From positions 186,001 through 250,000 of the forward strand of contig JADLSH010000014.1 of NCBI GenBank assembly GCA_016169945.1: a DNA stretch of 64,000 bases, given 5' to 3'. Position numbers and translations under genes: made by a program. This DNA is from Trachythela sp. YZ-2020. Its lineage: Eukaryota; Cnidaria; Anthozoa; Malacalcyonacea; Clavulariidae. The stretch's first letter is position 1. Each line of letters begins with the position of its first letter. The notes under the pieces were generated by a model. That model was not told the DNA's origin and did not search any database. It saw only the letters and a program-made list of their open reading frames with translations. Positions 55,711-64,000 of this stretch are shown here, one piece after another.

Positions 55711-57470
55711 ATCCATTTAGATCTATTAACCACTTCAGGTCGTCAAATTAATTAAAGCATACATAATATCCAGCCACGTCCAGATGGATGCAGCTGGCAA
55801 AATAATTATGTTAAAATTCTTAAACAGTATTATCCATAAAAGAAAATAATACTCTCTATAAAAGAAAAATAACTGTCAAATTAATGTAGGACAGATCGAC
55901 TTTCTGTCTTTTGAATGATTTTTATTCAAGAAAATTCAAGTGATATAGTGCTTAATTTTCTGCGTCTGAACCTTTGCTTTTAACGCGCGCAATTTCTAAA
56001 CTGGCAAAAGCCGTATGAATACATTATACATTTTATTTCTTCAAAATATATTTTTAAATTCGACATAAAATAGCTTTCAATTTCCTGTTTGTTAAGTCCT
56101 GCACAAAGCGCGTGCGCGCACTTGCACAATACAAGCCCATGTCTTTAGTTGCTGAATTTGAATAAAACCACGAAAATTGAGTAAAACTCTTCTATGTCCC
56201 AAATTTTTAAATCATCAAATATATTAGCAAAATGTTTTTAGTGACAACAAAAAAGCGAAGCGCTTTGCCGAAATAGGACGGGTGTGTTTTCATCTTTATT
56301 CTTATAGTATTAACTGGGCATGAGGGCTTTTTTAAACTTGTACCCAAGAAGCTATATAAGTGACTTTACATATAATATTATTTGAATATTAGCTTAATTG
56401 TTTACTATTATTATCAGCCAATTTGTTTCATTTACTGAAATGGAGAATTTATCAAAAGTTGATGGCGGCAAATGATTACAGAATCACTATATACGAGAAA
56501 GTTTGAACCAGTTTCGTTTTCAAAAACGTTTCAAGTGGACTTGGTAAAAATAATCCTTGATATGAAAACGAGGCTTGAATTTCTGCTGTGATAAAAATTG
56601 AGAATTCCTACAATGTGTCTATTTTTTAATCCATTTGCTCAATTTGTGTCTGAAAATTAAATAATTTTATGCCGTTCGGGCTCTACAGTAGTCAGTAGTT
56701 GCATTAAAAAGACACGAATTGTGATTTAAATATGTTGGACATATGTGAATATGGAAAAATGTTGTGGCGGGTAAATTATTATAGGAAAGTTGTATTTTCA
56801 TCTGCATGCATGTTCGAGCGTAAAATCACGATTTTTTCAATGTTTTTATATCCTCTTCACATTTCAACTCAGCTGTAAGCGGTGAAAGCGTTTGAATTTG
56901 ATCATTCAGGATATAAGTGTGTTGTCTAAACGATGGTAAAATGTCTATTCAAATCTATCTACCACCTTTTCCGCTTGAGCATGCGCCATAATTCAAATTG
57001 CCATATATATAGAAGCGTAATGGCCAGTCACGTCCAGACGCGTGCAGCTGGTCTTTATGTGTGGAATAATATTATCCATAAAAGAAATATAATACGTTCT
57101 ATAAAGGAAGCTCAGACAACAACCAAATTAAGCTAGGAAAAAATTGGAATTTGGCTTTTGCAATATTTTTCTTAATTTCAAACACATTCTAGTAATATAG
57201 TGTTAAAGTTGCATGAAATGTAAGTCTGAATCTTTGCGTTAACGCGCGCAACGTCTCTATATAGTTTGTAATAGCAGTGCATGTATATACACACATATGC
57301 ACATTATAGCGCAGAGTGATTAGGCTGTACGTAAACTATTAAATTCCACGCAGTTAAAAATTCTTATAAAATTATGTCTTTAAAAACACAGACACGATGC
57401 AAAAATTTAAACATTGTGCTACAGCTGTGTTTTAGTAATTTGACTTTATATAGATTTATCATTATAAAAA
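55711..57470. other. Array units, no intact gene
   Basis: Two degenerate units back to back with the landmark words listed for the array. No open exon beyond chance. Confidence 0.5.
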
Positions 57471-57830
57471 TATATCACGATGATACACACAGTGGTGTAG
57501 AAGCTATAGGGGGGCGCTTGGGGGCTTAGCTCTCCTTCCTCAAGCTATGGGAGGCTGAGTCCCCTTTCTTTTTTGCAAGAATGCTTGAGAATATATACAA
57601 TATTTTCCATTATTTTCATTCTCCAAGTATCACTTACAACTATTTCAGCATTAATATCGTATAAAAACATGTTATCAAGGGATTGGGGGTAACATGCTCG
57701 TTTAGAGAGCCCCCCTACTTGTGAATTTAGTTCTACAGCACTCGATACACACAAACTCATTACACATCAAACTTTTAAACCGAAAAAACTCTGCCTTTTT
57801 AAATATAAGTTGAGTCGGCCAGTCGGGGGG
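57471..57830. other. Unidentified insert in the array
   Basis: Sequence with ggggggcgcttgggggctta and a short minus-strand frame; it has no counterpart in other units. Confidence 0.3.
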
Positions 57831-58275
57831 CGGATAATTTGTCTATTTTGGACTTCGTGCAGTTTTTTTTGTTGGGAAATTAAATTGTCCTTTTACTGTT
57901 CAAGGCGTGTAGTTGCGTTTAGATGAGCAAAAAGTGTGACTCAAAATTTTTTGAAACATCTGAATAAATAAAACACTATGTCAGTTGAATTTTTCGAAGA
58001 GTTTTATTTGTATCTTCTCGTGAGTAAACGGGTGATTATTGCTTAGTAATATTGTATATATAATAATGTTGTTTAATTTTTATTGGGAATGAAAAATAAA
58101 TCTAAAATAGTGGACCATATTCGTATTTTGCGCGCTTCAATTACGAAAAACGTTGACTGAAGGCGGTGAATACTTTAAAAATTGCAGGTGATTGAGTATA
58201 TAATTAAGCATTTAGATCTATTAACCACTTCAGGCCGTCAAATTATAGGACATGCATAATATCCAGCCAAGTCCA

Positions 58276-58560
58276 CACTGTTAATTTCAAGGAGTTTTTT
58301 TAACTCCAAAAGTGGAGTAAAAAAAAAGGTACAGAATGACTCCTTTTCTGGAGTAAATTTTACTCCAGTTTTTTAACTCCAATTTTGGAGTAAATTGTAC
58401 TCCACAAGTGGAGTGAAATTTACTCCAGTAGGAGTAAAAACTACTCTAAGAATGGGGTAAAAATTACTCCAGAAATGGAGTTAAAAAACTGGAGTAAAAT
58501 TTACTCCAAAAAGGAGTCATTCTGTACCTTTTCCCTTTACTGCAATTTGGGAGTCAAAAT
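58276..58560. repeat. Dyad-rich element, ACTCC/GGAGT version
   Basis: About twenty copies of ACTCC or GGAGT in 280 bp, mostly as facing pairs such as ggagtaaattttactcc. The element is also a larger foldback: aaggtacagaatgactcc near 58328 pairs with ggagtcattctgtacctt near 58525. It starts actgttaattt exactly where the array unit (ccagccaagtcc) is interrupted. Its layout matches the element at 60430. Confidence 0.85.
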
Positions 58561-59444
58561 AACTCCTATAGATTAGAGTAAGGAAGGGCTCTTAATTAAG
58601 TTTAGAAATCAATAAAAACATTTTAAGGTCAAAATAATATATTTTCTCAGCAAAATATGATATACCCGACAGGCATGCAATTTGCTCTAGTTATTTACAT
58701 TGTTAGGCTCGACATCATTCTTCGAATGATATCATGGTTATAACATGCTTGTAGTGTTCACAGCATTATCATAATGTTATGTGGGTCAATTGGTAGAATT
58801 TTAGTACTAAACAAGTTGTATACCACTAGTTGGCCACTAATCTCCTTGCTTTGCTTGGTATTCCATGTATTATGTTCTCCAACATATGAATAACATTTCC
58901 AATATTGACAATGAAGTAGGATGCCATGATATTGACTTGATTATAGTGGTAGTATTAAACTTCAATCAACTTCAGCATCAGGATATTACTGTATGAATCC
59001 ATTAAAACAATCCCTAAGAAAAAATATAGGGTTAATAAAACAGCAGCAGAAGATTATTGGTTAGCCACAAATAATTTGAAAAATCTCAAGCACTTATATT
59101 GATTTGTGAGCTAATGAATCAGCAAACATTTATTAAGCAAACTATACTGGCACATGGGCTTTGACAATAGGGATGCACCGGATAGTTGAAACAGATCTGA
59201 CTTGATTATCCGGCCGGATACTGCATATAGTTCATATGACATCTAGTGGCCGAGCCAGCTGTAGCGTGCATAGCAGACCATCTTGGAGCAGAAAGAGGAA
59301 CGAGGAACAAGGGTCTCCTGTAATACCCGGCTTTCATGTTTACTCTTTCAGCTTCAATGAGGGCTTGCTTTACAGGCTAAGGCAGCTGCGAAGATTATGC
59401 CTCACATAAGTTTCTGACATCAATGATTTCAATGATGCAACTAT
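58561..59444. other. Remainder of the insertion, nothing recognised
   Basis: The array unit does not resume until about 60085. No exon or known repeat here; 59160-59240 has a GC-richer segment around ggatgcaccggata. Confidence 0.35.
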
Positions 59445-60085
59445 AGGTCCCTGGCAGGAATTGAATCTGCGGCCCTGCGATTCCGGTGCAGCGCTCTAAC
59501 CAACTGAGCTACAGAGTCCAGTTGTCAAGCTCTAACCACAAGTTCATGTATATATACTAGGGTACTGCCATGTTAAGTTGCGGGTAAAAATCTAGATTTT
59601 GTTGGCATCTCACTCGATAGAATAATAATTAAAGGGTTTTGTAGATGGAAAATTATTGAGTGTAAATTATATAAATTTATTACACCTAACCAGGAACAGC
59701 TGCGAAAAATGCAACTATAAGTCCATGGCAGGAATTGAATCTGCGGCCCTGCGATTCCAGTGCAGCGCTCTAACCAACTGAGCTACAGAGTCCAGTTGTC
59801 GAGCTCTAACCAAAAGTTCACGTATATATACTAGGGTACTGCCATGTTAAGTTGTGGGTAAATATCTAGATTTTGTTGGCATCTCACCCGATAGAATAAT
59901 AATTGAAGGGTTTTGTAGATGGAGAATTATTTGTGTAAATTATATACAATGGACAACTGGACTCTGTAGCTCAGTTGGTTAGAGAGCTGCACCAGAATTG
60001 CAGGTCCGCAGGTTCAATTCCAGCCAGGGACCTATAGTTGCATTTTTCGCAGCTGTTCCTGGTTAGGTCTAATAAATGTCTATAT
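59445..60085. repeat. Cluster of three tRNA-derived SINE copies
   Basis: Two minus-oriented copies (about 59447-59720 and 59721-59950) and one plus-oriented copy (59955-60080). Each has A box tagctcagttggttagag and B box ggttcaattcc, the conserved gctgcaccggaatcgcag, then tail words ttgcatttttcgcagctgtt and cctggttaggtctaataaat. The two minus copies are separated by the same 275-bp period, so the family exists as tandem dimers. Confidence 0.8.
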
Positions 60086-60429
60086 ATGTTTAAAACTTTT
60101 AAATAATATGCTTAAGAGAAATAATATACTTTCTATAAAGAAAGAACAACAGCCATTCTGGTACTTGAATTATATTTAGTTTTAAACATATTAAATACAA
60201 TATATATAGCATATAAATATTAAAAACAAGAAATATAGTATTAAATTTTGTTCGCCTGAACCTTTACTTTTAACTCGCCCAACTTGTGATATATTTCTTC
60301 AGAAGATATTTTTAAATTCGACATAAAACAAATTTCAAATTATACAGTTTTGCTATGTCCAAATACAAGCCCCATCTCTTTAGTTGTTGAATGTGAAGAA
60401 AACCACGAAAATTGCGTAAAACGTTTCTA

Positions 60430-60665
60430 TGCACTGTTAATTTTAGGGTGTCAATTTAACACCAAAAAGTGGTGCTAAAAAATTAGGTAAAAAATGACAC
60501 CTTTTTTGGGTGCTATTTTAACACCGCCTTTGATGGTGTTGATTTAACACTAGTTACGGTGCTAAAACAACACCTTTCCTAGTGTGATATTAGCACTGGT
60601 TTTTAGAGTTAATTTAACACTTGTTGTGTAGTGCTAAAATAACACTTTTTTAAGTTTAACCCTGG
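60430..60665. repeat. Dyad-rich element, ACACC/GGTGT version
   Basis: Starts cactgttaatttta in an array unit interrupted after cgtttctatg. It carries ACACC, GGTGT and GGTGC in facing pairs (for example ggtgctattttaacacc) with one-mismatch forms towards the end. It aligns base for base with 58276 onward apart from the swapped pentamer. Confidence 0.85.
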
Positions 60666-60949
60666 TGAAAATAAAACTTAATTTTGTTATTAGTTTACAC
60701 TGAACTAAAGTGATTTAGTGCACCCAAATGGCCTCATAATTTTACACACAAACAAGAAAATAGTTTCATGATTATTATTAAATTAAGTTAAAAATTTTTG
60801 GGTTAATTTTCCTTTATAGCTGTTCATGATTAAGTTTAACAATTGTTAATATTCTTCCACTTGAAATATCCTTTCACAAAACTTTTAACTAACCATTATG
60901 CATGCATTAAATGAAGTTTAATGTAAATGTTGTATATATACTATTTCCA
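60666..60949. other. No supported gene
   Basis: AT-rich continuation after the dyad-rich element. Confidence 0.35.
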
Positions 60950-61150
60950 TTGGAGTCCCAGCTCATTGACAAATTTCTGGACAGAAATTCTTTCCTTAGC
61001 ATCAGCGCGCTTGTCCATCAACCGCTTCCAGGAAGGCGTAGATATTCGAAACTCCTGGAGTGTACTCCATATTCAGCACATGATAAGCATGGTCACCACC
61101 ATAGCCACTGGAATGTTTTTGCCTGAGAAGTTTAAACAAATTTGTCCATC
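60950..61150 (-). pseudogene. Exon-like block, decayed, minus strand
   Basis: Two minus-strand frames are alternately coding-like: LRQKHSSGYGGDHAYHVLNM then, after a one-base shift, KRLMDKRADAKERISVQKFV. Stops at both ends. The two plus-strand frames over this region are poorer. Probably an exon of the same minus-strand gene as 61185-61253. Product unknown. Confidence 0.35.
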
Positions 61151-61184
61151 AGTGCTCAGCGATGTAAAAAGGATCCAAGATTAC

Positions 61185-61253
61185 CAGGTCTCGAGAAGCT
61201 ATAATCCGTGGATAGGTGGATTTCTCTACTTCTTCGTCATTGGAATCATCATC
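61185..61253 (-). CDS. Small exon, acidic peptide, minus strand
   Basis: Acceptor tattttcag, donor ctg|gtaatc. Codes DDDSNDEEVEKSTYPRIIAS and three more residues. Short, but with good splice sites on both sides. Gene unknown. Confidence 0.4.
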
Positions 61254-61598
61254 CTGAAAATATTCATTTTGATTTTAGCTTATAAGTTCAATATCGACTA
61301 ACCTTAGGCCCTTAACCTCACCCCTTAACACTGAGCCTAAGTCACATTGTTATATCTTTAAATAATTATGTCATAAATATTTTTTACCAGGAAGCTTTGC
61401 TCTCATTAATAAAGACATAAGGCAATCGGATCTAGAATCAGGCCTCCAGGCCAAAAAAGTGTTTACTGTATGACGTAATTATCGAAAGGGTCAAGTAATG
61501 ATTTAACAAGAGGCATATAAATATATAGTTAACTTGTCTATGCCCAACACTTCCCCTCTGCATGAAGTGTGTCAAATTTTCTATTAAAATATACTTAC

Positions 61599-61638
61599 TG
61601 TGATTGGAGAACCAATGCCGTAACAGTGCTCTCAATTT
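61599..61638 (-). CDS. Small exon, minus strand
   Basis: Acceptor tatttttttccag, donor aca|gtaagt, both strong. Codes KLRALLRHWFSNH in phase with the preceding exon at 63195-63275. Its junction phase does not fit 61185-61253 directly, so another exon may lie between. Confidence 0.4.
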
Positions 61639-61967
61639 CTGGAAAAAAATAAAGGATAACTATAATTAGTAAACCATAAGTCGAGAAACAAAAGTCGAGA
61701 GTCACTTTTTATATCATTAAAATAAAAATACATAAACTTGATCACTAGACAATACGTCAGTCCAATTAAGTTAGAGCAAAGCCAATCAGCCTGAGATAGT
61801 GTAACTGAAACAACAATGTCAAGCAAGGGAGCACGCCAGAGTTGTTTGAATCACTAACCTTTTATTCAATTCACAGCGATATCTGTATATTAAATTTATT
61901 TTGTTCGACTGCCATTTGAAAATAAAGTGGTATACAGCGTGTATCGCAGGCGCTTGTGACTTGTGAC

Positions 61968-62014
61968 GATGACATAAGAATTCATTTAAAATCTTAATTA
62001 ATTCTTATGTCATC
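61968..62014. repeat. Perfect 15-bp inverted repeat
   Basis: gatgacataagaatt and aattcttatgtcatc around a 17-base loop. Confidence 0.8.
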
Positions 62015-62213
62015 ATCATGAGTACAAAATATTGTATTTGCTATAACCTGTACCAAGGTGGGGTTATTTTGGGTGAAATGCCGCTTAGAGTGTTAAACCC
62101 ATTTTAATATTTTTATTATACGACCAGAAAGTACGAAAGATTCTCACCATAGGATTTGTATATATATGACCCAGAAGTTTCCAATCGTTTCTGCAGCAAC
62201 TAAGGGCATTTCA

Positions 62214-62240
62214 GCCCCGGGGATGAATTTTCCCCGGGGT
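62214..62240. repeat. GC-rich hairpin in AT-rich sequence
   Basis: ccccgggga and tccccgggg around tgaattt. Possibly the tip of an old foldback element. Confidence 0.6.
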
Positions 62241-63194
62241 TGAAAAATCTCCATGTAATCAGCCCCTTACAGTAGTAGACAGCTATCTTTGTTCTAGCAG
62301 GATACCAGACATTTCAAAATTGCTTGCTTGCCATGAATAAAACCCAACGTGGAAAAATAATGTCATTTACATTTAGAAGCTGAGCCAGTCTAGCTTTCTG
62401 AGTTGCCCATATTCACCGGGTCAACTCACCAGTCACCTCATGCAATCAGCCCCTCAATACAATCCCACGGCCAAGCCAACTCAGTACATCACTACATGTA
62501 TACCCAGCCCAGGCTTATTGAGGCCGAGCCTGTTGGAGTGTTGGCTCTCTCTATAAGCCTGATATTTACAGTACTAAAACAGAACTATTCAAGAGGCCTA
62601 TACTCTGCTAAATTATATAATAACATTTCATAATACTTTACCATGAAAACATTTTCAAATTATTTATATTTTTCTGACAGAGATATGGGTGTGGGGCCTG
62701 GCATCCATATTTTAAAATAATATTTTATCTAAGTCTTTATACTCAATCCTATTATAAATTGAAATCTCAAATTATAATTTAATTTTAATTACCTGCTTTT
62801 TGAGGTTATTTTTGGAGTAATCTAAATCCATGTCGTTATGTCGTTTGTATTTTAATATATCTGTGATTCAAACATAAATATTACCATGAATTACCAGCAT
62901 GTTTTGTGGCCTTTGCTAGGACGCAAATATGGAAGAATTTTTTTGACACGAAATTTATAGTTTTTATACGACTATGTTTTGATCTTGCACTTTATTGAGT
63001 TAAAATAAAATGAGTTCGTGAATCATGTTGTGTTATTGTATAAAATATGGCCTTCGACTAGCAAATATTCAATGTTTTTTCCGACTGATGAACGCAACTC
63101 CATACTTAAATATATTATGATTCAAGCGCTGGCACGGGGACGATCACGATATCCTAAATATATTTCAACAATATAAATGGCATAAATACAGTAC
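62241..63194. other. No supported gene
   Basis: Probably intron of the minus-strand gene. Nothing else recognised. Confidence 0.35.
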
Positions 63195-63275
63195 CTCTTC
63201 ATCCTCAAGAATAGAGATGGTAATCTCCTTCAAACCCGCATTTATTAGAGTTTCGCGTAAAGAAGAATCTATCTT
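63195..63275 (-). CDS. SAM-like exon, minus strand
   Basis: Acceptor cctttcgtttcag, donor gag|gtactg, 27 codons, phase 0. Reads KIDSSLRETLINAGLKEITI then SILEDEE, resembling the middle helices of a SAM-type interaction domain. It follows, in phase, a shorter exon-like piece at about 63382-63440 (EEQKGIDFVVKL, donor ttg|gtatgt). Family assignment is tentative. Confidence 0.45.
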
Positions 63276-63381
63276 CTGAAACGAAAGGAAATCACAATTA
63301 AATATTAGATGATGTTTGATATAAAAATACTTTGAGAATATCATACATAAATCGCGTTTTATCAACTCGTGTCGAACATAC

Positions 63382-63440
63382 CAATTTAACAACAAAGTCG
63401 ATTCCTTTTTGCTCTTCGTAAGAATGCCAATGTGCAGTTT
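63382..63440 (-). CDS. Candidate upstream exon, minus strand
   Basis: A frame reading HSYEEQKGIDFVVKL ends at donor ttg|gtatgt, in phase with 63195-63275. No start codon or acceptor could be fixed, so its 5' end is open. Confidence 0.3.
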
Positions 63441-63725
63441 AACATACGAACTAACAGCTGCGACAACACCAGAAAGTATAAAAAAACAAACAACTCGAAG
63501 CGGAATATAACCAAACGATTAAGTCGCCAGCGATGAAATGAATAATTTCAATCTTGCCGCACGAAATTTGATCTCATGTTATGCCTAATATGGTATTCCA
63601 TGCCATATAGAGAGTTACCGGAGTTGTTGGAGCGCGTGGGGCCTCGGAACCCGGTATTGTGCGTCACGTCTCGTATAGCACATCCACTGAGAATATTTTT
63701 GTGTTTCTGACAAAAATACGGCTTA

Positions 63726-63917
63726 ATGGCTCGCTTTCGTTGCAGCATTTGCCTCGAATTTGTGTCAGAATCTATTCAAACATTAGTAAAGTATATTGGC
63801 AGGATTCATCGAAATGAACCGAATTTCCATGTCGTTTGTGGTATCAAGAGGGTTGCGCGAAAATATTCAAACATTTATATTTTCACCCCAAGAGTTAATT
63901 TAGCAATACCAATATAG
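63726..63917 (+). pseudogene. Damaged C2H2-type first exon, plus strand
   Basis: ATG at 63726 reads MARFRCSICLEFVSESIQTL then GRIHRNEPNF and VVCGIKRVARKYSN. The first CxxC and a following His resemble the opening finger of a cnidarian zinc-finger family I recall; the next Cys of the second finger is absent (VCGIKRV). The frame runs into the dyad-rich element at its 3' end. It is divergent from the minus-strand gene whose exons start about 0.3 kb away, so the interval could be a shared promoter. Confidence 0.45.
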
Positions 63918-64000
63918 GTGTTACTTTAACACCCATGTTCTACCTCCAGAAACGGTGCTAATTTAGCACTACGAATAACAAATGTTTAACACCCGTAGAG
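63908..64000. repeat. Dyad-rich element, ACACC/GGTGT version, cut by window end
   Basis: Facing pairs ggtgttactttaacacc and ggtgctaatttagcac, then aacaccc. Third member of the family seen at 58276 and 60430. Confidence 0.75.

Larger units (their letters stand above)
44112..60440 (+). repeat. Old degenerate tandem array with nested insertions
   Basis: The same landmarks recur in order: aaaacgaggc-like words at about 44148, 49276, 53428 and 56565; a ggcggtgaaaactt-like block at about 44450, 49745, 53765, 56880 and 58157; an aaagaaayayaryamtc block at about 44665, 50000, 55860, 57105 and 60130; a taacgcgc block at about 46877, 50684, 55982, 57239 and 60273; and attcgacataaaa at about 47210, 56060 and 60316. 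Spacing varies because units were interrupted by later insertions. The unit is 2-3 kb before insertions and includes a zinc-finger-exon trace (best at 53538). Confidence 0.7.

Noticed and set aside
59953..60030. A functional tRNA gene
   Set aside because: A and B boxes are present, but copies are multiple, diverged, carry a shared non-tRNA tail and have mismatched acceptor and anticodon stems, so they are SINE heads.

Overview
The window looks like nuclear DNA of an invertebrate animal, most likely a cnidarian. It is AT-rich, has spliced genes with GT/AG introns, almost no long ORFs outside transposons, and a mixture of transposons (Ty3/gypsy, Penelope-like, two non-LTR types, Crypton, an Academ-like helicase transposon, tRNA-derived SINEs, many foldback MITEs) that is familiar from corals, anemones and hydrozoans. 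The assignment rests on recalled family resemblance only; no database search was possible.

Layout. 0.9-6.4 kb: remains of a minus-strand, multi-exon Cys/His-rich gene of transposon type, broken by stops and frameshifts. 6.7-7.15 kb: a dispersed repeat that recurs inverted at 50.2-50.7 kb. 7.8-18.2 kb: three tandem units carrying a promoter and first exon; the first is interrupted by a Ty3/gypsy element (9241-14570) with identical 210-bp LTRs, and the third gives the empty site. 17.1-26.9 kb: a nine-exon plus-strand gene I do not recognise, ending in a split, damaged PHD finger; its third intron holds a 5'-truncated non-LTR element (20.36-21.63 kb). 27-30.2 kb: minisatellites, foldback elements and a reverse-transcriptase fragment. 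30.3-32.2 kb: the 3' half of an ARL6/BBS3-like small GTPase gene, with a SINE inside one exon. Its 3' end forms the left arm of a 0.73-kb-arm palindrome (31943-33525), which abuts an inverted copy of part of the Academ-like element.

36062-44102 is a structurally complete Academ-like DNA transposon of about 8.0 kb: 66-bp terminal inverted repeats, a 9-bp target duplication, a five-exon DUF6589-type transposase on plus and a two-exon RecQ-like helicase on minus. 44.1-60.4 kb is an old degenerate tandem array whose units contain traces of a C2H2 zinc-finger exon. Younger insertions sit in it: an intact Crypton-type tyrosine recombinase gene (45305-46609), a hAT-like MITE, a Penelope-like element with two inverted 3' ends and a 12-bp target duplication, a tRNA-like SINE cluster, and two unusual elements made of dozens of short dyads. 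60.9-64 kb has exon-like pieces of a minus-strand gene with a SAM-like exon and a divergent, damaged C2H2 exon.

The genes do not form a pathway. The biology here is nested transposition, and the paralogous repeat units make it possible to read insertion boundaries and target duplications within the window. Frequent one-base frameshifts in A/T runs, even in an element with identical LTRs, raise the possibility of uncorrected assembly errors.
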